In this document: piece after piece, positions 22,783 through 32,387 of the stretch
Numbering within the stretch: position 1 is the stretch's first letter
Layout: each line of letters starts with the position of its first letter
Assembly (NCBI RefSeq): GCF_027257935.1
Contig: NZ_JANZKW010000006.1
Span: 1 to 64,000, forward strand
DNA length: 64,000 nt
Source of the DNA: Chitinimonas sp. BJYL2
GTDB lineage: Bacteria > Pseudomonadota > Gammaproteobacteria > Burkholderiales > Chitinimonadaceae
Reading direction: 5' to 3'
Program-made: the position numbers and the translations under genes
The notes under the pieces: generated by a model
The model's database searches: none
What the model saw: the letters and a program-made list of their open reading frames with translations, nothing else
Told to the model about the DNA's origin: nothing

Positions 22783-25700
22783 TCAGTTAAGGACGCACAC
22801 CACCGCCGACCGGGCCGGAATGCGGAAGCTGCCAGTGTTACTACAGGCCGTGACCGCCGCACTGCGAACACGGGCATCCGCGGCGCTGGTTGCTGCCTGC
22901 ACCGGATGCAGCGCATAGGCCTTGCCACTCAGCGACGGTATCGCCAGCGTGTGCTCGGCTTTGTCCACGTTCACCAAGTAAAGCAGCTCGGTGAAACCGG
23001 CACCCGCATACCCTGCCCCATTGAGCCGCGCTGCAATCACCGTGGGTTCCTGGCTGGAGCCGGTGTTGAGGAAGCTCAGCCGCTGCTTGACCTCGTCGGC
23101 GGTGCGCAGGCGGAACAGGGTTGAACTCTTGCGGATGGCCAGCAGATCGCGGAATACATCGCGCGTCCAGGCGATGTCGGCGGCCGTGGGCTTGATGCCC
23201 GCGTTCGCCAGCAAGGGCTTGATCACGCTGTAGTTGTCGCCGTTGTCGTCCTTGCCCGGCGCACCGGTGCCGAAGTAGTTGTCGCTATAACTCCAGTCGA
23301 GCCGGTTGAACCAGTCGCCGGCGTTGTAGCTGTTGCGGTCCAGCGATTTGGAACGCAGCGTGTCGATACCGGCATGGAAGTAATTAACCCCCTGGCTGAA
23401 CATGTTCAGCGCCGCCCCCAGCATCTGCACGCGCGCACGATCTGCCGTGCTGGTGCTATCGGGCAGCTTGTAGGCATTGATGTCGAACAGTGTCTGGTTG
23501 TCGTGGTTCTCCACATAGTTCACGGCCTCCTGCGGGTCACTCACATAACCGGCCGGCTGGCCGTTGTAGTTGATGTCCGCGAGCTTGAGCGCGGCGTCCC
23601 AGTGCGTGGTCAGCGTGTAGTCGCGCAGCGAACCCGCCAAGCCCACCTTGACCACATCGGCCGCCCACATCAGGTCATTGCGCGTCTTGCCACCACCGGT
23701 GCCGTTGTCGTCGTAGTACAGGCCGTTGATGTAGCCCTGGTTGCGGCGCAGATTCATGCCGCTATCAAAGCCGCTGCCGCCACGGATCAAGTCACGCGCG
23801 CGGTCGCTGAAAGTGCCGATGCCGGAACCATTGAGCGACAGCTGCGAGGCCTGCACAAAGCGTGCACCGTTGGCCACTTCACCAAAGTTCCAGCCTTCGC
23901 CGATCAACTGGATATCGCGGCTGGTGGCGGCGTTCACTACGGTTCTGAGCTGCTCCATGGCTGCGCGGGGCTGGTGTGCCATCAAATCGAAACGGAACGA
24001 GTCGATCTTGTAGTGCACGGCCCAGAGCTTGGCCGTGTCGATCATCAGCTTGGCCATCATGGCGTTCTCGGTGGCCGTGTTGGCACAGCAGGTCGAGTTC
24101 TCGATGCCGCCGGTGTTGTTGAGCCGGTGGTAGTAACCGGGCACAACGCGATCCAGCACCGACTTCTCGTTCTGGCCCGAGGCGCTGGTGTGGTTGTAGA
24201 CCACGTCCATACCCACGCGCAGACCGGCTGCGTGTAGCGCCTGCACCATCTGGCGGAACTCGATGATGCGCTTGGCACCGTCGGCCGCATCGGAGGCGTA
24301 GCTGCCCTCGGGCGCGCCGAAGTGGTAAGGGTCGTAACCCCAGTTGAAACAGTCCTGGTCCCGCACGGCGGCTACCGCCGCCTGCTGGGCTTCCGCATCG
24401 GCGGCAGCAGACGGAATGGTCGGCGACACGCAACCGGCTTCGGGCACGCTGGCGATATCGAATACCGGCAGCAGATGCACGTCCGTCATACCGGCCTGCG
24501 CCAGCGCCTTCAGGTGCTTCATGCCATTGCTGGCGACCTCGGTGAAGGCCAGATACTTGCCGCGGTTCGCCACCGATACGGTGGGATCGTTGACCGAGAA
24601 GTCGCGCACATGGAGTTCATAGATGTTCATGTCCTCCTGCGCAGCAATCGCGGGCATGGCGTGGCTATCCCAGCCCGCGGGCTTTAGGCTGGCCGCATTC
24701 AGATCAGCGATATAGCTGCGCTTCGAATCGGTGGTCAGGCTGATGGCATACGGGTCGGTGACACGGTTGCGCACCACGCCCACGCCACGCACGAAGACAT
24801 CGACCAGATAGCTGTAATACTTGCCGCTGAGGTCGCCCGCCTTGCTGGCGCGCCACACCCCGGTAGCGGCATCGCGGCTCAGCGCTTCGATGCTGGCGGC
24901 CTTGGCGCTGCCGCTGTCGAACACGCAAGCCTGCACCTTCTGCGCCGTGGGTGCCCACAGCTTGAACACGGTATTGCCGCCGGCAATGCTCACGCCCAGA
25001 TCGCTCACGCTGCTGGCAGCCGCAAACTGCTCATCGAGCGCACCGGCCAGTTGCGCCGTGGTGGCGTTCTGCACCTTGCCGTCGGCCGTTTCCTGCACCA
25101 GCAGCAGCTGGCTCTGGAACAGTTCGCCCAGTTTCGGCAGGTCGGCATCGGCCACCTTGAGCGCCACGCCCGCACTCACGTACTTGAACCGCTCGGCCGC
25201 TGCCGCCGGTACGCTGCTGGCGACAGTCAGTGTCAGCGCGCCATCCGCGCCGCTGACGGCAGCATCCTTGGTGGCAACGATCTTGCCGTTGCGCGCGTGG
25301 TAGAGCTTGAACACATGGCCCGTATCCACCTTGGGCCATTGCAGGTACTGGCGCGACAGCCAATAGGCGCGCGCGTCCAGCGTGGACACTTGGCGCGTAT
25401 CGGGCTGCGCCGCGAACACCTGCGGAACTTCCTGCACCAGCCAGACCTGGCCGATGCCATTGGCGATAGTGAGCGTGCTGTAGGCAATCTGGATATCGCT
25501 GCTCCAGCCATCCTTGTTGCCCACATCCGGCTGACCTGCGCCGCCCAGGCCGTGGATCACGAAACTCAGGCTGGTACGGCTGGCATCATCCTTGGGGTTG
25601 AGTACCGGGATATCAAAGCTGGCCGTGCCATTGCTAACGGTGTAGCCGGGCATGGCGCTCAGCGGCACCGGCTTGGCCCAATCGCCTATGGCCGGCGACG

Positions 25701-26376
25701 CGGGCATGCGCGCGGTGTCGATACCGTTACTGCTCCACAGGTGCAGACCCCAGCCACTGTAGTTGCCGTCGTAACGACGGTAATGCACGCGCACCGTGCT
25801 CAGATTCGGTCCGGTGGCGAGCAGCGGGTTGCTGGCGTACTGGGTCTTGTCGCCGGCCAGCTTCCAGATTTCCTTGCCGTCGGCGACCTTCCAGAACTGC
25901 TGCTGGTCGCCCGTTGCCTGGCTCCAGGCCGAGGGTTCGCGCGTCGTGCCATCGTGCAGAATGAAGTTGAATTCGGGGCTGCTGACCGGAATATCCCAGT
26001 AAGCACCGAAATCGTCATTCCCCGTGGGCGCAATGCCGGGCCAGCCACCCAAGGCTTCGCCGGGGGCGTTCCAGGCATAGGTTTTCCAGTTGCCATACTG
26101 GCCATCGCCACGTCGATAGTGGAGCCGCACCATGCCATCGGGCACGGCCACCGCGGCGGCTGTGGCGACGGGCACGGCAAACAGCACGCGCTGGAAGTCG
26201 CTGGCATCGCAATCGGCGATGTCGGTGGCGACAGGGGGATTGGTGGTCACGGGGGGTTGGGTGCTGGCGTTATCGCCGCCACCTCCACCGCAGGCGTTCA
26301 GCAAAACGCCTAATGTCACGATGCCCAGCCAGCGGCGTGCAGCCGCCACCGGGCCCCAAAGGTGCCTGGTTTGCAT
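22783..26376 (-). CDS. pulA: Type I pullulanase lipoprotein
   Basis: 1197 residues, GH13. Cuts alpha-1,6 links in pullulan and branched starch. A lipoprotein signal ends LNAC then a glycine run (Cys about 29), so it is probably anchored in the outer membrane or at the surface. Two CBM41-like starch-binding repeats (about 60-150 and 175-280; VRLHYRR and VRVHYRR) lead to a GH13 domain with FNWGYDPYHF, FRFDLM (nucleophile Asp797), GEGWNFGE (Glu827) and VENHDN. ATG 26376 gives the lipobox the right position; GGAG lies 11 bases upstream. No other maltodextrin genes adjoin it. Confidence 0.92.
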   Translation of the reverse strand: MQTRHLWGPVAAARRWLGIVTLGVLLNACGGGGGDNASTQPPVTTNPPVATDIADCDASDFQRVLFAVPVATAAAVAVPDGMVRLHYRRGDGQYGNWKTYAWNAPGEALGGWPGIAPTGNDDFGAYWDIPVSSPEFNFILHDGTTREPSAWSQATGDQQQFWKVADGKEIWKLAGDKTQYASNPLLATGPNLSTVRVHYRRYDGNYSGWGLHLWSSNGIDTARMPASPAIGDWAKPVPLSAMPGYTVSNGTASFDIPVLNPKDDASRTSLSFVIHGLGGAGQPDVGNKDGWSSDIQIAYSTLTIANGIGQVWLVQEVPQVFAAQPDTRQVSTLDARAYWLSRQYLQWPKVDTGHVFKLYHARNGKIVATKDAAVSGADGALTLTVASSVPAAAAERFKYVSAGVALKVADADLPKLGELFQSQLLLVQETADGKVQNATTAQLAGALDEQFAAASSVSDLGVSIAGGNTVFKLWAPTAQKVQACVFDSGSAKAASIEALSRDAATGVWRASKAGDLSGKYYSYLVDVFVRGVGVVRNRVTDPYAISLTTDSKRSYIADLNAASLKPAGWDSHAMPAIAAQEDMNIYELHVRDFSVNDPTVSVANRGKYLAFTEVASNGMKHLKALAQAGMTDVHLLPVFDIASVPEAGCVSPTIPSAAADAEAQQAAVAAVRDQDCFNWGYDPYHFGAPEGSYASDAADGAKRIIEFRQMVQALHAAGLRVGMDVVYNHTSASGQNEKSVLDRVVPGYYHRLNNTGGIENSTCCANTATENAMMAKLMIDTAKLWAVHYKIDSFRFDLMAHQPRAAMEQLRTVVNAATSRDIQLIGEGWNFGEVANGARFVQASQLSLNGSGIGTFSDRARDLIRGGSGFDSGMNLRRNQGYINGLYYDDNGTGGGKTRNDLMWAADVVKVGLAGSLRDYTLTTHWDAALKLADINYNGQPAGYVSDPQEAVNYVENHDNQTLFDINAYKLPDSTSTADRARVQMLGAALNMFSQGVNYFHAGIDTLRSKSLDRNSYNAGDWFNRLDWSYSDNYFGTGAPGKDDNGDNYSVIKPLLANAGIKPTAADIAWTRDVFRDLLAIRKSSTLFRLRTADEVKQRLSFLNTGSSQEPTVIAARLNGAGYAGAGFTELLYLVNVDKAEHTLAIPSLSGKAYALHPVQAATSAADARVRSAAVTACSNTGSFRIPARSAVVCVLN

Positions 26377-26707
26377 GATGAAGCTCACTCCGAACTTGGT
26401 GCCCTTGCAGTCACCAAGGCGGCGCTGTGGGCTGGTTATTTGGCGCAGTGCATCATGTTCATCCGTAACAAAACTACGCCAGTTACGGCGAAATGCGGCC
26501 TGCACCTTCCATCAAGCGCGTCACCCAGTCAGGGGTCAAGCAACTTCATGCGCAAACCCCGGAGAGCCTATCCGTACAAGGCTTTCACGTTGGCAGAGAC
26601 TGTTCCAGGCGACATTGCCTCACCCGGGCATCGGTACAAAAAAACGTAGCCCCGCAAGCGGGGCTACGTTCCTGATGCTGTGGCGCAATATCGCGCTTGG
26701 CGATCCA
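26377..26707. other. 330-base region between pulA and bioB
   Basis: It contains the pulA 5' region and, at 26643-26670, the bioB terminator. No coding frame looks real, and I see no clear regulatory box for pulA. Confidence 0.5.
26643..26670 (-). terminator. Terminator of bioB
   Basis: AACGTAGCCCCG (26643-26654), loop CAAG, CGGGGCTACGTT (26659-26670); the minus strand continues with a long T-tract. A textbook intrinsic terminator. Confidence 0.9.
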
Positions 26708-27703
26708 TCAGAGTGGTTGCAAGTCCAGCTTGGCGAACAGCGCGCGGTCACCATCGGCCTCGGGATTGCCTGTCGTGAGCAGCTTTTCGCCGTAGAAAAT
26801 CGAATTGGCCCCTGCGAGGAAGCACAGCGCCTGCATGGCCTCGGGCATTTGCTGGCGACCGGCGGACAAACGCACAAAGCTCTGCGGCAACACGATGCGC
26901 GCCACTGCGATGGTGCGAACGAACTCGCTCCAGTCGATACCTTCCTGGTCTGCCAGTGGCGTGCCTTCGACCTTGACCAGATTGTTGATGGGTACCGATT
27001 CAGGCTGCGGATCAAGATTGGCCAGCTGCGCCAGCAGGCCAGCGCGCTCCTCGCGGCTTTCACCCATGCCCACGATGCCGCCGCAGCACACATTCATGCC
27101 GGCTTCGCGCACCTGACGCAGCGTATCGAGCCGGTCGTCGTAGCCACGAGTACCGATGATGTCGTCGTACTTTTCGGGCGCGGTGTCGAGGTTGTGGTTG
27201 TAGTAATCGAGACCCGCATCCTTGAGTTCACCGGCCATGCCTTCCTTGAGCATGCCCAGCGTGGCGCAGGTCTGCAGACCCAGCGACTTCACCCCGGCGA
27301 TCATCTGCTTCACTTCTTCAATATCGCGCTGCTTGGGGCCGCGCCAGGCGGCGCCCATGCAGAAGCGCGATGCACCCGCCGCCTTGGCGGCCTTGGCGGC
27401 ATCGAGCACTTCTTCCAGCGGCATCAGATCCTGGCTGGTCACACCCGTGTCGTAACGCACGCTCTGCGGGCAGTAGCCGCAATCCTCGGGGCAGCCACCG
27501 GTCTTGATCGACAACAGGGTCGACAGCTGAACCTTGTGTGGATCGAAGTATTCGCGGTGTACGGTCTGGGCACGGAACAGCAGGTCGTTGAACGGCAGCG
27601 CAAACAACTCGGCCACGGCTTCTACAGTCCAGCGCTGCTCGCTGGCATGCGGGACAAGCTTCTTGTGAAACTGCAGGGTTTGCGGCGTGGCGGCTTGGTT
27701 CAT
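26708..27703 (-). CDS. bioB: Biotin synthase
   Basis: 331 residues, radical-SAM enzyme inserting sulfur into dethiobiotin, the last step of biotin synthesis. [11 protein letters not shown] carries the CxxxCxxC for the 4Fe-4S cluster; the second-cluster residues are seen in [18 protein letters not shown] and the late RLSAGR motif. The length fits the family. It stands alone here without bioA, bioD or bioF. Confidence 0.97.
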   Translation of the reverse strand: MNQAATPQTLQFHKKLVPHASEQRWTVEAVAELFALPFNDLLFRAQTVHREYFDPHKVQLSTLLSIKTGGCPEDCGYCPQSVRYDTGVTSQDLMPLEEVLDAAKAAKAAGASRFCMGAAWRGPKQRDIEEVKQMIAGVKSLGLQTCATLGMLKEGMAGELKDAGLDYYNHNLDTAPEKYDDIIGTRGYDDRLDTLRQVREAGMNVCCGGIVGMGESREERAGLLAQLANLDPQPESVPINNLVKVEGTPLADQEGIDWSEFVRTIAVARIVLPQSFVRLSAGRQQMPEAMQALCFLAGANSIFYGEKLLTTGNPEADGDRALFAKLDLQPL

Positions 27704-28089
27704 GGGCTGGGTAGGGAGTTTGCTCTAAGCCGTGGATTGTCCTTGCTGGCTCGTCACACTGTCAAATCCAGCGCCCGAAATTTTCAACAACTGTTCAAAA
27801 TTTACTCAATACTCTGGTCAAGCATGGGGAGTGCCCGCCAACCAAGGTGCTAGCGGTTCGTCCTACGCCAGCGCACCCGATTCACCACAGATGTCTTGTC
27901 CAGACTGAACTGGCCACCGAGGCATCATGGAAACCTCTCTGCAAGCCGCGTGATGTTGCTATGCTCACACGGGAACTGGGCCGGACCAGACACCGCGACA
28001 CCTCGCGGCCAAACCGGCGGTTTGCACGCCTGAGGCTTAATGTGATCCGTTATGCCTATTGTTGAAAACCCTATATTTGTTATTGACCT
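27704..28089. other. 386-base divergent intergenic region
   Basis: Lies between bioB and the AraC-type regulator. Near bioB a minus-strand promoter can be proposed (27736-27765). The remainder is relatively AT-rich near 28060-28090 and shows no ORF, RNA gene or strong repeat. Confidence 0.5.
27736..27765 (-). promoter_or_regulatory. Possible bioB promoter
   Basis: On the minus strand, TTGACA (6/6) is followed after 18 bases by GACAAT (4/6), placing a transcript start about 25 bases before the bioB ATG. No BirA-type palindrome is apparent. Confidence 0.4.
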
Positions 28090-29190
28090 GTGATATCGAG
28101 CCAACTTCTTTTCCTCTTCAGTGCCCTGGGCTCAATCAACGGGATTTTCCTGGCGCTTTACCTGTTCACCCGCCGCTCGCAGCGCCTGACGAATAGCCTG
28201 CTAGGCGGCCTGTTGCTGGCAATCGGTGTGCGTACTGGCAAATCCACGTTCTATTATTTCTATCCGGATATTGCGGTCGAATTCCTCCAGATCGGCATGT
28301 CTGCCTGCTTGCTGATCGGCCCACTGACCTATCTGTATGTGCAATGCCATCTGGCAGACATTGGGCAAAAAGCCCTGGGTACTGCTTGGCGCTGGCATTT
28401 ACTCGTGTCCTTGCTGGTGATCGGCATCGGCATTACTTTCCCTTATTCCCGATATCCGCATATCTGGCACCACGTGCTGTCTGGCATTCATGTTTACTGG
28501 GCTTTTTATCTATTACTAGCCGGAAAACAATTATGGCAGGCACGCCCTGTATGGATTGGCAATGAACATGGCAGCTCACGCCAAGTCATACTTTTGCTGA
28601 GTGTCTACTTCAGCAGCTGCCTGATTCTGATTGCCTATGCCACTACCCAATTGACCTCCTATATCGTTGGCGCACTCTCATTTACGTTTTCCATACACCT
28701 GACCATATTGACCTTCCTGTTTCAAAAGGAGGTTCAGATCGAGGCCACACGCAAGGAGAAATATCAGAATCGCAAACTGGCCGATGCAGATGTCCAATCC
28801 TTGCTGGAATCCCTGAATCAAACCATGCGTGACCAGCAGCTCTATCTGAATCCGAATCTGACCCTGGCCTTGCTGGCCAAAAAGGTCGGCGCCTTGCAAA
28901 CGACGGTTTCCCAAGTCATCAATGAAAACCTGGGCAAGAGCTTCAATCTCTATATCAACGAGTTCCGCATTCAATACGCGCAAAAGCTATTGGCTCACGA
29001 ATCCCATTTGACCATGGAGCTGGTCGCCGAGCGCAGTGGTTTCAATTCCAATTCCACATTCTTTGCGGCATTCAAGAAAATTACCGGGCAAACACCGGCC
29101 AGCTACCGCGCTGCATTTGCCTCGGCGCCCACGGGCGCCGCCGAGATCGCTACCGCTCTGCCCGACCATCAGGTTTCCAGTCACTCCTGA
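28090..29190 (+). CDS. Membrane-bound AraC-family regulator
   Basis: 366 residues. Seven hydrophobic segments fill residues 1-215, followed by a cytoplasmic AraC-type DNA-binding domain (about 245-345) with LTLALLAKKVGALQTTVSQVINE and AERSGFNSNSTFFAAFKKITGQTPASYR, the second helix-turn-helix signature. The 7TM-AraC layout suggests direct sensing of an external or membrane signal. It starts at GTG 28090. It probably controls the two exported-protein genes that follow it on the same strand. The membrane part is not closely like any family that I can name. Confidence 0.8.
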   Translation: MISSQLLFLFSALGSINGIFLALYLFTRRSQRLTNSLLGGLLLAIGVRTGKSTFYYFYPDIAVEFLQIGMSACLLIGPLTYLYVQCHLADIGQKALGTAWRWHLLVSLLVIGIGITFPYSRYPHIWHHVLSGIHVYWAFYLLLAGKQLWQARPVWIGNEHGSSRQVILLLSVYFSSCLILIAYATTQLTSYIVGALSFTFSIHLTILTFLFQKEVQIEATRKEKYQNRKLADADVQSLLESLNQTMRDQQLYLNPNLTLALLAKKVGALQTTVSQVINENLGKSFNLYINEFRIQYAQKLLAHESHLTMELVAERSGFNSNSTFFAAFKKITGQTPASYRAAFASAPTGAAEIATALPDHQVSSHS

Positions 29191-29245
29191 GGCTGCGCCT
29201 TAGCGCGCTGACCGAGCCACCCTTGCTGTGAAATCATGTATCCGG

Positions 29246-29269
29246 AGTCCTGAATCATGGTTCGGGACT
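29246..29269 (+). promoter_or_regulatory. Stem-loop upstream of the exported-protein genes
   Basis: AGTCCTGAA (29246-29254) pairs with TTCGGGACT (29261-29269) across a six-base loop, one G:T pair included. No T-tract follows, so an operator or mRNA structure is more likely than a terminator. It lies about 90 bases before the start of the NTF2/DJ-1 gene and is a natural candidate target for the adjacent regulator. Confidence 0.35.
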
Positions 29270-29357
29270 TCAGGCACCCGCATTCCCCCTAACTTGGCAA
29301 CCGGCAAAGCGATATGACTCGCTGCCGATTAACCGTAGCTCAAGTTGAGGTGAATGA

Positions 29358-30530
29358 ATGAACCCCTATTTTTCCCTGATCGCCGCCCTGAGCGCTTGCT
29401 TGCTATTTGGCATGCCTGGGCATGCCGGTGCGGCCTCTACCACATCGACCGCCCCAGCGGACATCCAGACTCCGACCGGGGCCGGCAAAACCGATACCGA
29501 GCAAATCACCCAAGTGCTCACGGACTATATGGAAGGCACCGCCAATGGTGAGCCCGAAAAGCTGAAACGCGCTTTCCATCCCGACTTCAAACTATATACG
29601 GTCAACGAAACCAATAATCTGCTTGTCCGTTCCGGCGAGCAATACATCGCCAATATCAAACCGGGCGAGAAGAACAATCGTATCGGTCGAATCCTGTCCA
29701 TCGATATCGAAAACAATGTCGCCACCGCCAAAGCGGAAATCCTGATACCCAATTACCGGCTGTATACGGATTATTTCCTGCTACTGAAATACCATGGCAA
29801 CTGGAAGATCGTGCAAAAGAGCTACACCTGGAAATCCTTACCCCAGCGCACCAACAAGATTCTGTTCATCACATCAAGCCAGCACACGTATGGTAATACC
29901 AAGCTCAATGCGGCCAATCATTTTGCAGAGATTGTCATTGCCTATGACATTTTCAAGAAAAATGGTTATGTCGTGGATTTTGTCAGTCCCAAGGGCGGCG
30001 CCATTCCCCTGGGCTACATTCAGACATCCGACAATACCCAGAAGGAATATCTGTACAACGGCGAATTCATGCGCCTGTTGCAGAACACCGCCACGCCAGA
30101 GCAAATCAATCCCAATGACTATCAGGCCGTTTATTACAGCGGTGGTGGATCAGCGATGTTTGGCGTTGCAGATAATCAAGGCATTCAACATATCGCCAAT
30201 ACAATCTACAAGCGCGGTGGAATTATCTCGGCCATCTGTCATGGCACGGCCGGCATCGTCAATCTGAAAAACAGCGACGGCACGGCGATTTTCTCTAACC
30301 GGAAAATAACCGGCTTCCCCGACATGTTCGAAGACACCCAGGCCGAATATTACAAAACCTTCCCGTTTTCCATCGACAAGGAAATCACCAAGCACGGCGG
30401 CAACTTTGTCTACTCCAAGAAATTCGGGGACAACCATGTCATCGCGGACGGCAACATCGTCACCGGGCAGGACCCTTCCGCCACGGCCTCAGTGGCACTG
30501 AACGTCATCAAAGCCATCCAGAAGAACTAA
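29358..30530 (+). CDS. Exported NTF2-like/DJ-1 (PfpI) fusion protein
   Basis: 390 residues. A signal peptide (about 1-25) precedes an NTF2-like domain (about 46-160; EQITQVLTDYMEGTANGEPEKL, a Lumazine_bd_2/SnoaL-type start) joined to a class I amidotransferase-like DJ-1/PfpI domain (about 166-388) with the nucleophile elbow AICHG (Cys294) and Glu191 in a plausible partner position. DJ-1 relatives include glyoxalases, chaperones and peptidases, so the activity is open. GAGGTGA lies just before ATG 29358. It ends 12 bases before the next gene, so the two are co-transcribed. Confidence 0.8.
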   Translation: MNPYFSLIAALSACLLFGMPGHAGAASTTSTAPADIQTPTGAGKTDTEQITQVLTDYMEGTANGEPEKLKRAFHPDFKLYTVNETNNLLVRSGEQYIANIKPGEKNNRIGRILSIDIENNVATAKAEILIPNYRLYTDYFLLLKYHGNWKIVQKSYTWKSLPQRTNKILFITSSQHTYGNTKLNAANHFAEIVIAYDIFKKNGYVVDFVSPKGGAIPLGYIQTSDNTQKEYLYNGEFMRLLQNTATPEQINPNDYQAVYYSGGGSAMFGVADNQGIQHIANTIYKRGGIISAICHGTAGIVNLKNSDGTAIFSNRKITGFPDMFEDTQAEYYKTFPFSIDKEITKHGGNFVYSKKFGDNHVIADGNIVTGQDPSATASVALNVIKAIQKN

Positions 30531-30542
30531 GCGGAGATACCC

Positions 30543-32252
30543 ATGAACACGCCATTGTCTTACCTGATGCTTACCTGCCTTGCCGCCCTGCCCCTTACCA
30601 CCTTTGCCGGCAAAGCACTTGAATCTGTCTCACCAGAGGCCATCGACAAGGTCTTCAGCGAATCCCGGTCTCCCGACAAACCCGCCATTGCGGTCGCGGT
30701 GATCCATGCAGGAAAAGTGGTCTACCAGAATGCCTACGGCAGCGCGAACCTGGAGTACAAGGTGCCGGCTACCGTCGATACCCGATTCCAGGTCGAAGGG
30801 CTGGCCTTGGAGGTCATCGCCTACGCGACGCTCATGCTGGAGGAGCAAGGAAAAATCAAACTGGATGATGACATCCGGCAATACCTGCCCAAGGTGGCCG
30901 ACTTCGGCGAGAAGGTCACCATCCGGCATCTGCTCAGTTCAACCGATGGCCTGCCTGGCTACCGCACCCTCAAATCCTTGGCGGGTTGGGAAACCGGCGG
31001 GCCTGAGCAGCACAAGGCCATATTGCGCCTGATCCAGAGCCAGAAAGCCTTGAACTTCCGGCCGGGCCAGGTATTTTCGCCAAATGGGTCCACGCGCCTG
31101 ATCCTGTTGGCCCATATGGTCGAGACTGTCACCGGTCAGCCGTTCGACGTGTACTGCAAGGCAGAGATCTTTGCCCCGCTGGGCATGGCCAATACCGTCC
31201 TCCAGTACGACAGCAATCTCCCCTTGGCGAACACGGCCGTGCCCTACCGGAGTGGTGCGGACGGGCTGTACAAGTACGACTATGGCAATGGCAGTGCGGC
31301 CGGCCCGACGAACCTCTACACGTCCATCAAGGATCTGGGCATCTGGCGGGCCCATCTTTCGGCGCTTACCATCGCCCGCAAGCCACTGGCCAAGCAGTTG
31401 AATTCGCCCATCCGGCTCGATGGCGGTGCGCCCATTAAGGACGTTGCCAGCATCTCGATCTATGGGCAGCTGCATCTAGGCCAGGAGCGCGGCATCCCGA
31501 AAATCTATCAACGAGGCAGCGCCGGTGGATATTCCAGCCTGCTGTTCCGCTTTCCGGAACAGGACTTTGCCGTCGCCGTACTCAGTTCTGATGGGGCATA
31601 CCACGGCTCCTATGGCATGCGGGTTGCCAACCTGTTCATGAAGAACCAGTTCCCCGAGCCGGAAAACATCGATTACACCAAGATCAAGGCCGTGAAGCTG
31701 AGTCCACAGCAGCTCCAATCGTATCAAGGCAGCTACTGGAACCCGGCACGCGCCATCTCCGCCAAGGTCTATCTCAAGAACGACGCGCTGTACTACACCC
31801 GGGTCGAGGGCACGGAAGGCTACGAGCTGATTCCTTTGGGTAATGCGGTCTTCCAGATCAAGATGGAGGGCGATGACACTCTGTTGCTCAAGTTTGCCGA
31901 GACCGGTACGGGTAAAACGATGAGCTACACCGTGGGAGAGAGCGATCCGGTCGTGTACAAATCCTATGAGTCTGCGGCCTATACCCAGCAGGAACTGACG
32001 CAGTTTGCCGGCACCTTCTACAGCAAGGAACTGGACGCTTCCTTTGTCGTCGACGCCAGCAATGGCGTGCTGACTGCCAGCAATATCCGTTCAGGCGTGG
32101 TGAGCTTCAGGCCGCTGAATATCGACAGGTTTGCGGGCGACAAGCGCTTCATGGGTGGCATCCGGTTCATTCGCGATGGCAGAAATGCGGTGTCCGGATT
32201 CCAGGTCGTGGTGGATGAAGTCCGGAATCTGGTCTTCAAGAAGGTGTCCTGA
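30543..32252 (+). CDS. Exported beta-lactamase-fold protein with lost active site
   Basis: 569 residues: signal peptide (1-22), a class C beta-lactamase/DD-peptidase fold (about 28-370), then a C-terminal lipocalin-like beta region. The fold is recognisable from DTRFQVEGLALEVIAYATLM, EEQGKIKLDDDI and IRHLLSSTDGLPGY. The serine SxxK is replaced by G86-L-A-L89, the YxN motif by F178-S-P, and the (H/K)xG motif by RGS. All three catalytic elements are gone, so it is probably a binding protein or pseudoenzyme. GGAG precedes ATG 30543. Confidence 0.8.
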   Translation: MNTPLSYLMLTCLAALPLTTFAGKALESVSPEAIDKVFSESRSPDKPAIAVAVIHAGKVVYQNAYGSANLEYKVPATVDTRFQVEGLALEVIAYATLMLEEQGKIKLDDDIRQYLPKVADFGEKVTIRHLLSSTDGLPGYRTLKSLAGWETGGPEQHKAILRLIQSQKALNFRPGQVFSPNGSTRLILLAHMVETVTGQPFDVYCKAEIFAPLGMANTVLQYDSNLPLANTAVPYRSGADGLYKYDYGNGSAAGPTNLYTSIKDLGIWRAHLSALTIARKPLAKQLNSPIRLDGGAPIKDVASISIYGQLHLGQERGIPKIYQRGSAGGYSSLLFRFPEQDFAVAVLSSDGAYHGSYGMRVANLFMKNQFPEPENIDYTKIKAVKLSPQQLQSYQGSYWNPARAISAKVYLKNDALYYTRVEGTEGYELIPLGNAVFQIKMEGDDTLLLKFAETGTGKTMSYTVGESDPVVYKSYESAAYTQQELTQFAGTFYSKELDASFVVDASNGVLTASNIRSGVVSFRPLNIDRFAGDKRFMGGIRFIRDGRNAVSGFQVVVDEVRNLVFKKVS

Positions 32253-32387
32253 TCTGGCAGCCAAGGCTTACCCGGTGCATGGCGATTGCGAATGCCATCC
32301 GGGTGTTGATCGGCTACAGCCAGGCTGATGCGCCGGGCGCGGGGTCCGCCGAGAAAGTCGGGCTTCGCGCTGCAGGTGCATTCCGGC

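Noticed and set aside
24322-27853. Long + strand frames through pulA and bioB
   Set aside because: Both minus-strand genes are certain from catalytic motifs; the + strand frames are compositional shadows with no recognisable domain.
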